Source of the DNA: Pseudoalteromonas sp. H105
GTDB lineage: Bacteria > Pseudomonadota > Gammaproteobacteria > Enterobacterales > Alteromonadaceae
Reading direction: 5' to 3'
Assembly: GCF_001469215.1 (NCBI RefSeq)
Contig: NZ_LOFH01000004.1
Location: 186,001-250,000, forward strand
DNA: 64,000 nt
In this document: positions 44,012 to 52,645 of the stretch, piece by piece
Numbering within the stretch: the first letter of the stretch is position 1
How the letters are laid out: each line of letters opens with the position of its first letter
Notes under the pieces: model-generated
Told to the model about the DNA's origin: nothing
Seen by the model: the letters and a program-made list of their open reading frames with translations, nothing else
The model's database searches: none
Program-made: the position numbers and the translations under genes

Positions 44012-44743
44012 TTATGACGACTTTTTAGCTTCAAGTGCAGCACTTAATGCAGCCGCTGGTTGGTAGCCTGGGATCATGGTGCCGTCTTCTAAAATAATTG
44101 CTGGCGTACCACTTATGCCAAAGCTTTGACCTAGTTGATAGTGTTCAGGTATCGGGGCTGCGCAGTCTTTTACCGCCACAGTGTCAGCGCCCGCTTTTGC
44201 TTCGGTAAGTGCTGATTGCTGATCTTTGGCACACCATACATTCATCAAGTCTGCATAGCCAGATCCCTGTAAGCCACCACGTGGGAATGCTAAATATTTA
44301 ACGGTAATACCTGCTTCAAGCAGGTCATCTAGCTCACGGTGTAACTTACGGCAATAACCACAGCTTATGTCGGTAAACACTGTAATACTGTGCTTCTCAT
44401 CTTTTGCTTTATACACAATCATTGATTCTTCGTATTCAGATAAGCCTTCTTTACGAACACCATTTAATGCTTGTTCGGTCAAATTGCTACGATTACTTAA
44501 ATCTATTAACGTGCCTTGCATTAAAAATTGACCATCAGGGCTTGCGTAAAGCACGCCTTTATCTGTGATTAATTCTTTTAAACCTGCTACTGGGCTTGGG
44601 TTAATTTGCTTTACAGTCACGCCGAGCTCTGCAAATTTAGTTACAATTGGGTCATTGGCATCAGGGATGGCTAATACGCCATTGGCAAACGCACTGATAC
44701 TGGTGCCTAATATTGCACCGGCTAATACTAACTTTTTCATCAT
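44012..44743 (-). CDS. dsbC: Thiol:disulphide isomerase DsbC
   Basis: A 243-residue periplasmic protein with a signal peptide (1-20, AFA). An N-terminal dimerisation domain is followed by a thioredoxin fold with the active site CGYC at 128-131 and cis-Pro loop GTPAII. It reshuffles wrong disulphides in exported proteins such as the amylase and protease nearby. The extra pair C155-type (WCAKDQ ... DCAAP) matches the structural disulphide of DsbC. It is located downstream of xerD, as in E. coli. Confidence 0.97.
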   Translation of the reverse strand: MMKKLVLAGAILGTSISAFANGVLAIPDANDPIVTKFAELGVTVKQINPSPVAGLKELITDKGVLYASPDGQFLMQGTLIDLSNRSNLTEQALNGVRKEGLSEYEESMIVYKAKDEKHSITVFTDISCGYCRKLHRELDDLLEAGITVKYLAFPRGGLQGSGYADLMNVWCAKDQQSALTEAKAGADTVAVKDCAAPIPEHYQLGQSFGISGTPAIILEDGTMIPGYQPAAALSAALEAKKSS

Positions 44744-44810
44744 GTTCTCTTATATCCTGAAAATTGTGTCTATTAATAACTAAGACCGCTAATACTGAAA
44801 AAAATTCTCA

Positions 44811-45764
44811 CTAAGCACGCGGATGATGCTGCTGATGAACTGACTTTAACCGTTCATTAGCAACATGGGTATAAATTTGTGTGGTCGATAAATCACTGTG
44901 CCCTAACATCATTTGCACAACCCTCAGGTCTGCACCATGATTAAGTAAATGTGTTGCGAATGCATGGCGCAATGTGTGTGGCGATAAAGGTGATTCAACC
45001 GATGCCAAAATAGCATAGTGTTTAATACGATGCCAAAAAGTTTGTCGAGTCATGCCCACTCCCCGCTTCGAAGGAAATACAAAATCAGTCGCATGCTTGA
45101 TCATTTGCGCGCGGCCTACTTTTAAAAATTGTTCAAGCCAATACATTGCTTCTTCGCCCAAAGGCACTAAGCGTTCTTTATTGCCTTTGCCTTTTACAAA
45201 CACAACAGACTGGCGAAGGTTTATTTGCTCCATACGCAAACCTACAAGCTCACTGACCCGAAGTCCCGTTGCATACAACAACTCCAGCATCGCTTTATCA
45301 CGCAGCCCCATCGGTTCATCGGTATTCGGTGCGGCTAAAAGGGCTTCAACTTCATTTTCTGAGAGTGTTTTTGGCAGCGATTGACCTGCTTTTGGTTGCG
45401 CTATATTAACCATAGGTGATTCGGTGAGGTACTTTTCTCGCACAAGATATTGATAAAAACGTTTTAGGGCACTAATGCTTCGCGCAGTGCTTCGCGGTTT
45501 TAAACCTAAATCAACACGATGAGCTAAATAGCCTTCAATATCCGAGCTGGATACTGCGAGCAACGTCTGTCCTTTAAGAAATAAACAAAACTTATCTAAG
45601 TCACTGCGATACGCCGATAACGTATTATCACTGACATGCTGTTCAAGGTAGAGGTTATCTAAAAACGATTCTAAATAATCGTTATTGGTTAACACCTCAT
45701 TCTCAGTGTCATTAAGTGTTTCTAATGGCTTGTTTTTGTCTAACGATGTCACAGTTATTCCCAT
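44811..45764 (-). CDS. xerD: Tyrosine recombinase XerD
   Basis: A 317-residue recombinase that resolves chromosome dimers at dif with XerC. The N-terminal SAM-like domain is followed by the catalytic domain with ATGLRVSELVGL (Arg), KGKGNKERLVPL (Lys), HTLRHAFATHLLNHG (His, Arg), LGHSDLSTTQ (His) and the nucleophile Tyr298 (IYTHV). About 20 extra residues precede the usual start; a shorter start cannot be excluded. Gene order identifies it as XerD, not an integrase. It is divergent from fldB. Confidence 0.96.
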   Translation of the reverse strand: MGITVTSLDKNKPLETLNDTENEVLTNNDYLESFLDNLYLEQHVSDNTLSAYRSDLDKFCLFLKGQTLLAVSSSDIEGYLAHRVDLGLKPRSTARSISALKRFYQYLVREKYLTESPMVNIAQPKAGQSLPKTLSENEVEALLAAPNTDEPMGLRDKAMLELLYATGLRVSELVGLRMEQINLRQSVVFVKGKGNKERLVPLGEEAMYWLEQFLKVGRAQMIKHATDFVFPSKRGVGMTRQTFWHRIKHYAILASVESPLSPHTLRHAFATHLLNHGADLRVVQMMLGHSDLSTTQIYTHVANERLKSVHQQHHPRA

Positions 45765-45843
45765 GTAATCAAGGTATCAATTATTTATACCTTACGGTAA
45801 ACTTCAGCCTATCATATCAAGCAAACACACAGTGATAAATACG

Positions 45844-46365
45844 ATGCAAATTGGTTTATTTTATGGCTCTACAACTTGCTATACGGAAATAGCTGCAGAA
45901 AAAATCCGCGATATTATTGGGCAAGACATTGTCACCCTTCACAACATCAAAGATGAGCCACTTAAAAATGCAGAGAATTACGACTTTATCATCTTTGGTA
46001 TTTCCACGTGGGATTTCGGTGAATTACAAGAAGATTGGGAATCAATCTGGGATGACATTAAAGATGTTAACCTAACCGGAAAAACTATCGCGCTATTTGG
46101 TATGGGCGATCAACAAGGTTACGGCCAATGGTTTCAAGATGCCCTTGGTATGCTGCACGATGAAATTAGCACCCAAGAATTTACCCTGTTAGGGTTGTGG
46201 CCAAATGATGTCAGCTATGAATTTGAAGCATCAAAAGCACTCACTCCTGAGGGCAAACACTTTGTTGGACTTGCTCTTGATGAGGACAGTCAATACGAGC
46301 ACAGTGATGAGCGAATTGCCAATTGGGTTGAGCAAATAATGACTGAATACAGCGAGACTTTGTAA
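45844..46365 (+). CDS. fldB: Flavodoxin FldB
   Basis: A 173-residue FMN electron carrier starting at the ATG at 45844 ([15 protein letters not shown]), which gives exactly the E. coli FldB length; a GTG at 45832 adds four residues and is less likely. The phosphate-binding loop is GSTTCYTE, and the flavin-stacking regions STWDFGE and [12 protein letters not shown] are intact. It lies divergent from xerD, as in E. coli, and ends at a bidirectional terminator. Confidence 0.96.
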   Translation: MQIGLFYGSTTCYTEIAAEKIRDIIGQDIVTLHNIKDEPLKNAENYDFIIFGISTWDFGELQEDWESIWDDIKDVNLTGKTIALFGMGDQQGYGQWFQDALGMLHDEISTQEFTLLGLWPNDVSYEFEASKALTPEGKHFVGLALDEDSQYEHSDERIANWVEQIMTEYSETL

Positions 46366-46410
46366 CAGTCATGCGAGCTCAAACTTAGCCGCTGCTGAGC
46401 GCTGTTAACA

Positions 46411-46436
46411 AAAGGCCCACGATTACGTGGGCCTTT
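46411..46436. terminator. Bidirectional terminator between fldB and the amylase gene
   Basis: AAAGGCCCACG pairs perfectly with CGTGGGCCTTT around ATTA, with A/T runs on both sides. Confidence 0.9.
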
Positions 46437-46451
46437 GCAATTCAATTTAAG

Positions 46452-48455
46452 TTAAAAATTCTGATACTCGGTATCTGCACTGTTAAACTCAAACTTATTG
46501 ATTTTCCCGCATTGAGCTACATGGTTTGTAGTGGAGTATGGCATATTCGATTGGGTAATATCCCCCTCCCAACCCTGTCCATTTTTGACAAATGCTTTAA
46601 CTTCAAACCAGCCATTGACTGCTTTAGAACAATCCATATCTACATCAAGCATCCAATAATGCTGCCCCCAGGTATTCAGTGGCGTCACTCCAAAGCCATC
46701 CATTGCGACGGTCTTTTCAGCCCCCCAACTTGATGGCCACACGTTAGTCGTCCAATCGGTTGCTGTGCCTTGTGCCTCAGTACTTTGGCCTGTTTGAGCG
46801 CCATACCAATCTAGGTAGCTATCATTTAATTTCCAGTTAGTTGTGGTTTCATTGCTTAAGTTATTATGACGAATCGGCATTGCGCACTCAAAATTAGTGT
46901 TTTGACAATTACGTCCTAATTCTGCGTTTGCATAGGTATGATCAATCCCGCCGCGAATAAATAAGTCTTGCCCCGTTTGGGTTTGCGCGCTAATAAAAAT
47001 GACCGTTCGTTGCCAATCGCTTTGCTCATCAACGGATGTGGTTAGTTTAGCATTTTGATGAATGGCCATTGCATCCCATGCCTCTACATTGAGGCTTATC
47101 GTACTGTCCGCGTTGACAGTAATCACTTCGCTCGAACAACTGGTTTTATCTGTCGATATTTCGCCTTTTAAAACATTGCAATATTGCCCAGGCGCCATGT
47201 TTGTTTGCACTGTTGCATTGAGGGTTGAATCCTCTTTATTAATAGCAATATGCCCTGATGATCCGCGACCAAAGGCGATTTGATTATGGGTGTTATCCCA
47301 CCAATTTGTGATTGCCCAGTTATCTGCCGTGTTGTTTCTAAAGTCGACACCACCTGCAATATAGGACCAACGGTGTTCACATTTCCAATTGCTGGCAAAG
47401 CATTCAAGGTTGCCATTATTATGCACTGGCACCATAGGGCCTCCCGCATCTGTATCACCATGAAAGTCATAGCTCGACATCACTTTGGGGTAGCCATAAG
47501 GGTATGCAAGCATAAATACATTGGCTAAATCGTATAAGCGGCCATCTTCGAAAGTAATCACATTACCAGCCCCACCATGTCCGCGTTGGTTATCATGGTT
47601 ATCAACAAAAACCACTGCTGATGCACTTGGCATAAAGCCCCAACCCTCACCAAAGTTACTTAACCACGCTAATGACCCATTTCGAAACGTATTACCTAGC
47701 TCTGTACTGTATTTAAATTCAGTGACTAAGCCTGTGCTTAAATACTCAGTTGCTGCAACAGCTTCGCCACCTTGGTCTATTACTTCTTGAAACACGACTG
47801 GGTTGCCATTTACTTTGGCCATCAAGCTCTGAATATCACTGGCTGCAACATGTTTAGCTGCATCAAACCGAAATCCTTTCACCCCTATCGCCTGTAAATC
47901 ATTGATGTAAGCTGCCACGGTGTTTTGCACATAACTTGCAGCAGTATCTAAATCTGCCAATCCAACAAGTTCGCAGTTTTGTACTCGCCAACGGTCGTTA
48001 CCATAATCAGGCCCATTGATTGAGCAGCTTTGATGAAAATCTTGTGGGCTGTAAATCGGATATTGTTTACTAGCAAAAGAATTACCGGCTGTACCGGAGC
48101 CACTGCCAGCCGCCATGTGGTTAATCAGCGTATCAACATAAATATCAACGCCTGCAGCATCGCAGCGCTCAACCATGTCAACAAATTGCGCACGATTACC
48201 GCCTCTGCTTTGCAGTTGGTAGCTAACAGGCTGATAACGTGTCCACCATTGGCTTCCTAAAATATGTTCATTAGGGGGGGAAACCTGAACGGCTGCATAG
48301 CCTTTTGGTCCCAAGTATTGCTCGCATTCAAGTGCAACATCTTGCCAGTTCCATTCAAATAAGTGAACAAATGTTGTAGGAGTAGCATGGCTAAGTGAAG
48401 ACGCACCCAACGTGAAGAGTACGCCTGTAACAGCAGCTAGTTTTTTAATTTTCAT
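46452..48455 (-). CDS. amy: Secreted chloride-dependent alpha-amylase (GH13) with C-terminal propeptide
   Basis: From the ATG at 48455 (GGA seven bases upstream; an ATG at 48467 is an alternative) this gives 667 residues. A 24-residue signal peptide ends SHA, and the mature enzyme begins [14 protein letters not shown]. Catalytic residues fall at mature positions D174 (GFRFDAAKH), E200 (FQEVID) and D264 (FVDNHD), the same numbers as in the cold-active amylase of P. haloplanktis. Arg172 and Asn262 of the chloride site are also kept. After a short linker, residues about 475-667 match the C-terminal propeptide known from that enzyme, which is thought to aid outer-membrane passage. It hydrolyses starch outside the cell. 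Monocistronic. Confidence 0.96.
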   Translation of the reverse strand: MKIKKLAAVTGVLFTLGASSLSHATPTTFVHLFEWNWQDVALECEQYLGPKGYAAVQVSPPNEHILGSQWWTRYQPVSYQLQSRGGNRAQFVDMVERCDAAGVDIYVDTLINHMAAGSGSGTAGNSFASKQYPIYSPQDFHQSCSINGPDYGNDRWRVQNCELVGLADLDTAASYVQNTVAAYINDLQAIGVKGFRFDAAKHVAASDIQSLMAKVNGNPVVFQEVIDQGGEAVAATEYLSTGLVTEFKYSTELGNTFRNGSLAWLSNFGEGWGFMPSASAVVFVDNHDNQRGHGGAGNVITFEDGRLYDLANVFMLAYPYGYPKVMSSYDFHGDTDAGGPMVPVHNNGNLECFASNWKCEHRWSYIAGGVDFRNNTADNWAITNWWDNTHNQIAFGRGSSGHIAINKEDSTLNATVQTNMAPGQYCNVLKGEISTDKTSCSSEVITVNADSTISLNVEAWDAMAIHQNAKLTTSVDEQSDWQRTVIFISAQTQTGQDLFIRGGIDHTYANAELGRNCQNTNFECAMPIRHNNLSNETTTNWKLNDSYLDWYGAQTGQSTEAQGTATDWTTNVWPSSWGAEKTVAMDGFGVTPLNTWGQHYWMLDVDMDCSKAVNGWFEVKAFVKNGQGWEGDITQSNMPYSTTNHVAQCGKINKFEFNSADTEYQNF

Positions 48456-48745
48456 TGTGTTTTCCATTGTGTTGTCAAAAATGGTAATTTCTATTTACAA
48501 GTTTTTAACACTATGTGGATTTTGAAAGAATGAAAGTTGAATACGTATGCAGTGATTAAATTTAATAATTAGCAGGTGCAAAAAAGAACGCGTTAAGTTT
48601 ACCAACAAAGAGCAGAAATAAGGTTTTTAGGACCATATAATAACGGTTACAATTATACGCCCACCTGAATAGTCACTCTGTGAAACCAATGACGTTACGA
48701 CTAAAACAATGCTCGCAAACGCCATAAGTTCAATCGGCCTCAAAG

Positions 48746-50473
48746 CTAATTAGGTACATCGTTCGCGACTGTGAACACAACATCGCCTACCTTTAAATGA
48801 TTAAAGCGCGGCTTTTCTGTCTGGACTTTGCCTGCTTCTAATAAGGTTTTTAATAACTTAATTTGCGCTGGGTTATCCGTGTTCATGTATTTTTGTTGCC
48901 ACGCGCCGTCATTTTGAAACCAAAGTTTGGCCTCTGTAAAATGGTTAGTCTCGTCAATAAAGACATACTCAAGTTGGTCGTCATTATTTAAATCAATAGC
49001 AATAAAGTAAAAAGAGTGGCTGCTTAAAGGCGCCCAGTTGCTGAAATGCATTTTATTGAAGATAGACTCTATTAAATCATCAGGAAACGCTTCTTGCTGC
49101 GGCCAAAAAAAGCTATGGGCGATAAACTCTGAAAGAGTTTCAAGTTCTTCAATAGTTTCAAAATTAGGGTTTACATACATTCGCTCAATGATTGCTACTT
49201 GCTCTGGGTGCGAGTTTTGTATTTGCGCTTTCAAATCTTGCATTACAAGATAACCTTGGCGACCCAGATTTGATGCAAAGTAATTATAATCAAACTCTTT
49301 AAGTGTGACTTTGCCATCATTTAAGCGCGCAATCTGGCTATCACTCGCGATACGTTGAAAATTTAAAATGGGGGAATTGACCAACAGCATACTTACTAGC
49401 ACAATGAGGCCCATGCCAATATTGACCCTGTTTTGCACCTCGAGCCACGCATCTCGTTTTTTAATAATCCCCACTAAATAGCCAAACGAAAAACACGCCA
49501 GTAAAAAGCACATTAAAATGGCCCAGCATCTTGCAACACTTAAACCATATTGATCAATACGCAACCAAAGCCCATAGGCAGCTATTAAGCTATAAATAGG
49601 TAACAACCCAATGCCTATAATAATTAACCTATGCAAAACAATACTATAAGGACGCTGTAATGACGCTTGTTGATAGACTGTATTTACAAAAAAGAGTGTT
49701 AGCAATTGCAGCCATAAAACCAACGAAGTGCCACTGCCTGTTTGCCATAATTTTTCAAGCCCTGCAAAGGGCAAAGTCGCTAAAAAGCCTAAAGAAACAA
49801 TAGTTAAAACAGGCAGTAAAAATTTAATTAGAACTTGCAGTAATGTTGCTATGCTTTGCTCTACATTTAACAGACCTCTAAATACAATACTCGCAAAAGC
49901 AAACGCTAAGGTAATTGTAGGGATCCAAAACCATTCTTTTCTTAATAGCGCTGTGAAAAATTCAATGTCCAGTGCGTCAAATAAGGCAGCGCCTAACTTC
50001 AAAATACCCCAGAAAATTAAAACAAATAACCAGCACTCAATGAATAAAAGAAAATTACGCCATGACAGTTTAAACAACTGAGCATAATGAATCGCCTCTT
50101 TATCTATAAACTGCTGGATATACATTAAAGCTTTAAAGCTTGCGACCAAGGAGGTAATCACAAAAGTAGCGGTTAGCAAATCATTATCAACCCACGCTAA
50201 CGGGTATTGCTCAGAACCAATGTACCCACCTAATAGTGACAACAATAAGCAAAAAGGCAGCAAGTAAATAAGTAACTTTTTAATATTGCCTTGCTCTATT
50301 GCAAGTAACGTCAGTAAAGGAAAACTAACTACAAATGTAGCCAAAGAGGTAAACCAAATCGGGTCTGAGGCGGGCCATGTTGCCCCTTCAAGGCTGCGAT
50401 ATAACAGTGTTAAAGCAATCCCTTGTAGCACTGCTAATAATACCATTAATGGTTTAGGTAATTGATTATCCAT
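48746..50473 (-). CDS. DUF4153 multi-pass membrane protein
   Basis: A 575-residue protein with about eleven hydrophobic helices in residues 10-375, followed by a soluble C-terminal domain of about 200 residues (VMQDLKAQIQNSHPEQVAII, DLNNDDQLEYVFIDE). The N-terminal part fits the DUF4153 family of unknown function. The C-terminal domain has an EF-hand-like DLNNDDQLE stretch and is probably periplasmic. It stands alone; a gap of 62 bases separates it from trmN6 upstream. Confidence 0.75.
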   Translation of the reverse strand: MDNQLPKPLMVLLAVLQGIALTLLYRSLEGATWPASDPIWFTSLATFVVSFPLLTLLAIEQGNIKKLLIYLLPFCLLLSLLGGYIGSEQYPLAWVDNDLLTATFVITSLVASFKALMYIQQFIDKEAIHYAQLFKLSWRNFLLFIECWLFVLIFWGILKLGAALFDALDIEFFTALLRKEWFWIPTITLAFAFASIVFRGLLNVEQSIATLLQVLIKFLLPVLTIVSLGFLATLPFAGLEKLWQTGSGTSLVLWLQLLTLFFVNTVYQQASLQRPYSIVLHRLIIIGIGLLPIYSLIAAYGLWLRIDQYGLSVARCWAILMCFLLACFSFGYLVGIIKKRDAWLEVQNRVNIGMGLIVLVSMLLVNSPILNFQRIASDSQIARLNDGKVTLKEFDYNYFASNLGRQGYLVMQDLKAQIQNSHPEQVAIIERMYVNPNFETIEELETLSEFIAHSFFWPQQEAFPDDLIESIFNKMHFSNWAPLSSHSFYFIAIDLNNDDQLEYVFIDETNHFTEAKLWFQNDGAWQQKYMNTDNPAQIKLLKTLLEAGKVQTEKPRFNHLKVGDVVFTVANDVPN

Positions 50474-50535
50474 ATCTATTTACTTAGAGTCATTTTGGTT
50501 AGTGTGCGCTATTTGTACCTGTTATTCAATCAAGC

Positions 50536-51234
50536 TCACATCTTTAAATAAAAGCCCTTACATAGGGTAACGAAATCATCACTGTATTGACCGCCTTCAT
50601 TATGAATGATCAAGTGCTGAGGCTTGCAATTAACCTCATGATAGCCAAAACACATTAAGCTTCGCGTTGCAGGCTTAGTTTTTTTAGTTTGTACTAAACA
50701 ATGATGTTGCAAATAAAGGCCTTGTTTAAATGCATCAGCAATAAACAACTTCGCTTCTTCGCAGGGTAATATCACATTAAATAGCGCGCTGGTGTTAGTT
50801 AGGCGTTTAAATGCAGCAATTAACTGAGTAAAACTTAAACCATCTGTATGGCGTGCTGTGTTTCGCCCTGCATCATTCCCTTTTAAGCTATTAATGAAAT
50901 AAGGCGGGTTACTAATTACCATATCAAATGGCGCATCGGCTTCAAACTCTTGGATACGTTGATGATACAGTGCAATATCGGGCCACGGGCTTTGTGCAAT
51001 ATTTTGCTTGGCTTGATGGTAAGCGGCCTCATCAATTTCGACGGCTGTGATGGCTAAGTCCACAGCTCGCTGTTTACACATCAAAGCCAATAACCCTGTG
51101 CCTGTGCCTATATCGAGCGCTCGTTGGCCGTTAGTTAATTTCGCCCAGGCACCCAATAAAATGCCATCGGTCGAGACCTTCATAGCGCACTGGTCATGCT
51201 CAACTTTAAATTGTTTAAACACAAACCCTGACAT
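50536..51234 (-). CDS. trmN6: tRNA1(Val) (adenine-37-N6)-methyltransferase
   Basis: A 232-residue methyltransferase. SAM motif I is LDIGTGTGLLALM, and the catalytic NPPY is at 109-112 (SNPPYFINS), typical of N6-adenine enzymes. FKQFKVEHDQCAMKVSTDGI is the family N-terminus (YfiC in E. coli). It modifies A37 of tRNA-Val. It is divergent from srmB with 75 bases between, the same neighbour pair as in E. coli. Confidence 0.93.
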   Translation of the reverse strand: MSGFVFKQFKVEHDQCAMKVSTDGILLGAWAKLTNGQRALDIGTGTGLLALMCKQRAVDLAITAVEIDEAAYHQAKQNIAQSPWPDIALYHQRIQEFEADAPFDMVISNPPYFINSLKGNDAGRNTARHTDGLSFTQLIAAFKRLTNTSALFNVILPCEEAKLFIADAFKQGLYLQHHCLVQTKKTKPATRSLMCFGYHEVNCKPQHLIIHNEGGQYSDDFVTLCKGFYLKM

Positions 51235-51309
51235 TTTTTCACCTTTTCATTCACCAACCGCTGTATAGCGCGTATAATTATCTGCATTGTCCTCTATTTT
51301 TGACACTCT

Positions 51310-52542
51310 ATGCAATTTTCTGATTTTGATATCGATAACAAGTTACTAAACGCCGTCGCTAAAATGGGTTATGAAACCCCAACCAGCATTCAGCAACAAG
51401 CGATTCCTGAAGCGCTGCAAGGACGTGATATTTTAGCATCTGCGCCAACGGGTACAGGTAAAACAGCTGCATTTTTAATTCCAGCAATTCAATACTTATT
51501 GGATTTCCCACGCCGCGAACCTGGCTTTGCGCGAGTATTAATTATGACACCAACCCGCGAGCTTGCTTATCAAATTCATGAACAATGTGAGTTACTTGCC
51601 AAAGGCACTCACCTTAAAATTGGTGTAGTAACGGGCGGTATTAACTACGGTACGCATAAAGAAATTTTTGAAAAAAACAACGATATTCTTATCGCCACAC
51701 CAGGGCGTTTAATGGAATATTTAGAAACCGAAAACTTTCACGCTGAAAATGTTGAAATGCTTATTTTAGATGAAGCAGACCGCATGCTCGACATGGGCTT
51801 TCGTAAAGAAATGATGCGCATCTGTGAAGAAGCTAAAAACCGCCGTCAATGCTTTTTGTTTTCAGCAACACTTGAAGGCGACAGTGTTGAGAGATTTGCA
51901 GAGCAAATATTAAATGACCCTGCACTCCTTGAGGCAGAATCATCGCGTAAAGAAAAAGCCAAAATTCACCAGTGGGTGCACTTAGCTGATGACTATCACC
52001 ACAAGCTAGAGCTATTAGTGAATACCTTAAATGCACCCGATGTCACCAAAGCCATTGTGTTTGTAAAAACCCGTGAACGTCTTGAAACCTTAATTGGTGA
52101 ACTGACTAACAACGGTGTAAAAGCCGCGTGGTTGCGCGGTGAAATGCCACAAGACAAGCGCATGAAAGCCATGGAAAACTTCCACAGTGGACGCACTAAA
52201 ATTTTAGTTGCTACTGATGTTGCTGCTCGTGGTATTGATGTTGCTGATATAAGCCATGTTATAAACTTTGACATGCCACGTACTGCTGACGTGTATGTTC
52301 ACCGTATTGGTCGTACAGGCCGCGCAGGCAAAAAAGGCATCGCAATTTCACTCGTTGAAGCACATGATATTGCTGTTTTATCTAAGGTTGAACGTTACAC
52401 TGAGCAAAAGCTAAAACGTCGTGTAATCAAAGGGATTGAGCCTCAGCATAAAGAAGCTAAAATGCCGATTAAAAAAGTGAAAGATCCAGCTAAAATTAAA
52501 GCACGCAAAAAAGCGAAAACAAAAGTGAAGAAAAAGAAGTAA
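51310..52542 (+). CDS. srmB: ATP-dependent RNA helicase SrmB
   Basis: A 410-residue DEAD-box helicase for 50S ribosome assembly. Motifs are intact: Q motif (TSIQQQAI), GTGKT at 48-52, PTRELA, DEAD at 154-157, SAT, and the C-terminal VATDVAARGIDVADISHV and HRIGRTGRAG. A lysine-rich tail (KIKARKKAKTKVKKKK) would bind RNA. The divergent trmN6 gene supports SrmB over other DEAD-box paralogues. It ends before a strong terminator. Confidence 0.95.
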   Translation: MQFSDFDIDNKLLNAVAKMGYETPTSIQQQAIPEALQGRDILASAPTGTGKTAAFLIPAIQYLLDFPRREPGFARVLIMTPTRELAYQIHEQCELLAKGTHLKIGVVTGGINYGTHKEIFEKNNDILIATPGRLMEYLETENFHAENVEMLILDEADRMLDMGFRKEMMRICEEAKNRRQCFLFSATLEGDSVERFAEQILNDPALLEAESSRKEKAKIHQWVHLADDYHHKLELLVNTLNAPDVTKAIVFVKTRERLETLIGELTNNGVKAAWLRGEMPQDKRMKAMENFHSGRTKILVATDVAARGIDVADISHVINFDMPRTADVYVHRIGRTGRAGKKGIAISLVEAHDIAVLSKVERYTEQKLKRRVIKGIEPQHKEAKMPIKKVKDPAKIKARKKAKTKVKKKK

Positions 52543-52547
52543 TAATT

Positions 52548-52565
52548 TAGGGTCTGTTGACCTTT
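52548..52565. repeat. Single end of the GTTGACC-type MITE
   Basis: TAGGGTCTGTTGACCTTT matches 17 of 18 bases of the left end of the element at 4608. No second end is found nearby; 56 bases on lies a single end of the other MITE family (TAACCTGAACTATGG, 52621-52635). Confidence 0.6.
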
Positions 52566-52575
52566 CAAGATTATT

Positions 52576-52614
52576 AAAAAAGCCGAGGCTCATCAAAATG
52601 AGCCTCGGCTTTTT
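52576..52614. terminator. Strong bidirectional terminator after srmB
   Basis: AAAAAAGCCGAGGCTCAT pairs with ATGAGCCTCGGCTTTTT around CAAA. It lies between the convergent srmB and protease genes and between the two orphan MITE ends. Confidence 0.92.
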
Positions 52615-52645
52615 ACTTTTTAACCTGAACTATGGTTATTTAGCG

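Noticed and set aside
44811-45764. Phage integrase
   Set aside because: The tyrosine recombinase lies in the conserved fldB-xerD-dsbC-recJ order, so it is the housekeeping XerD.
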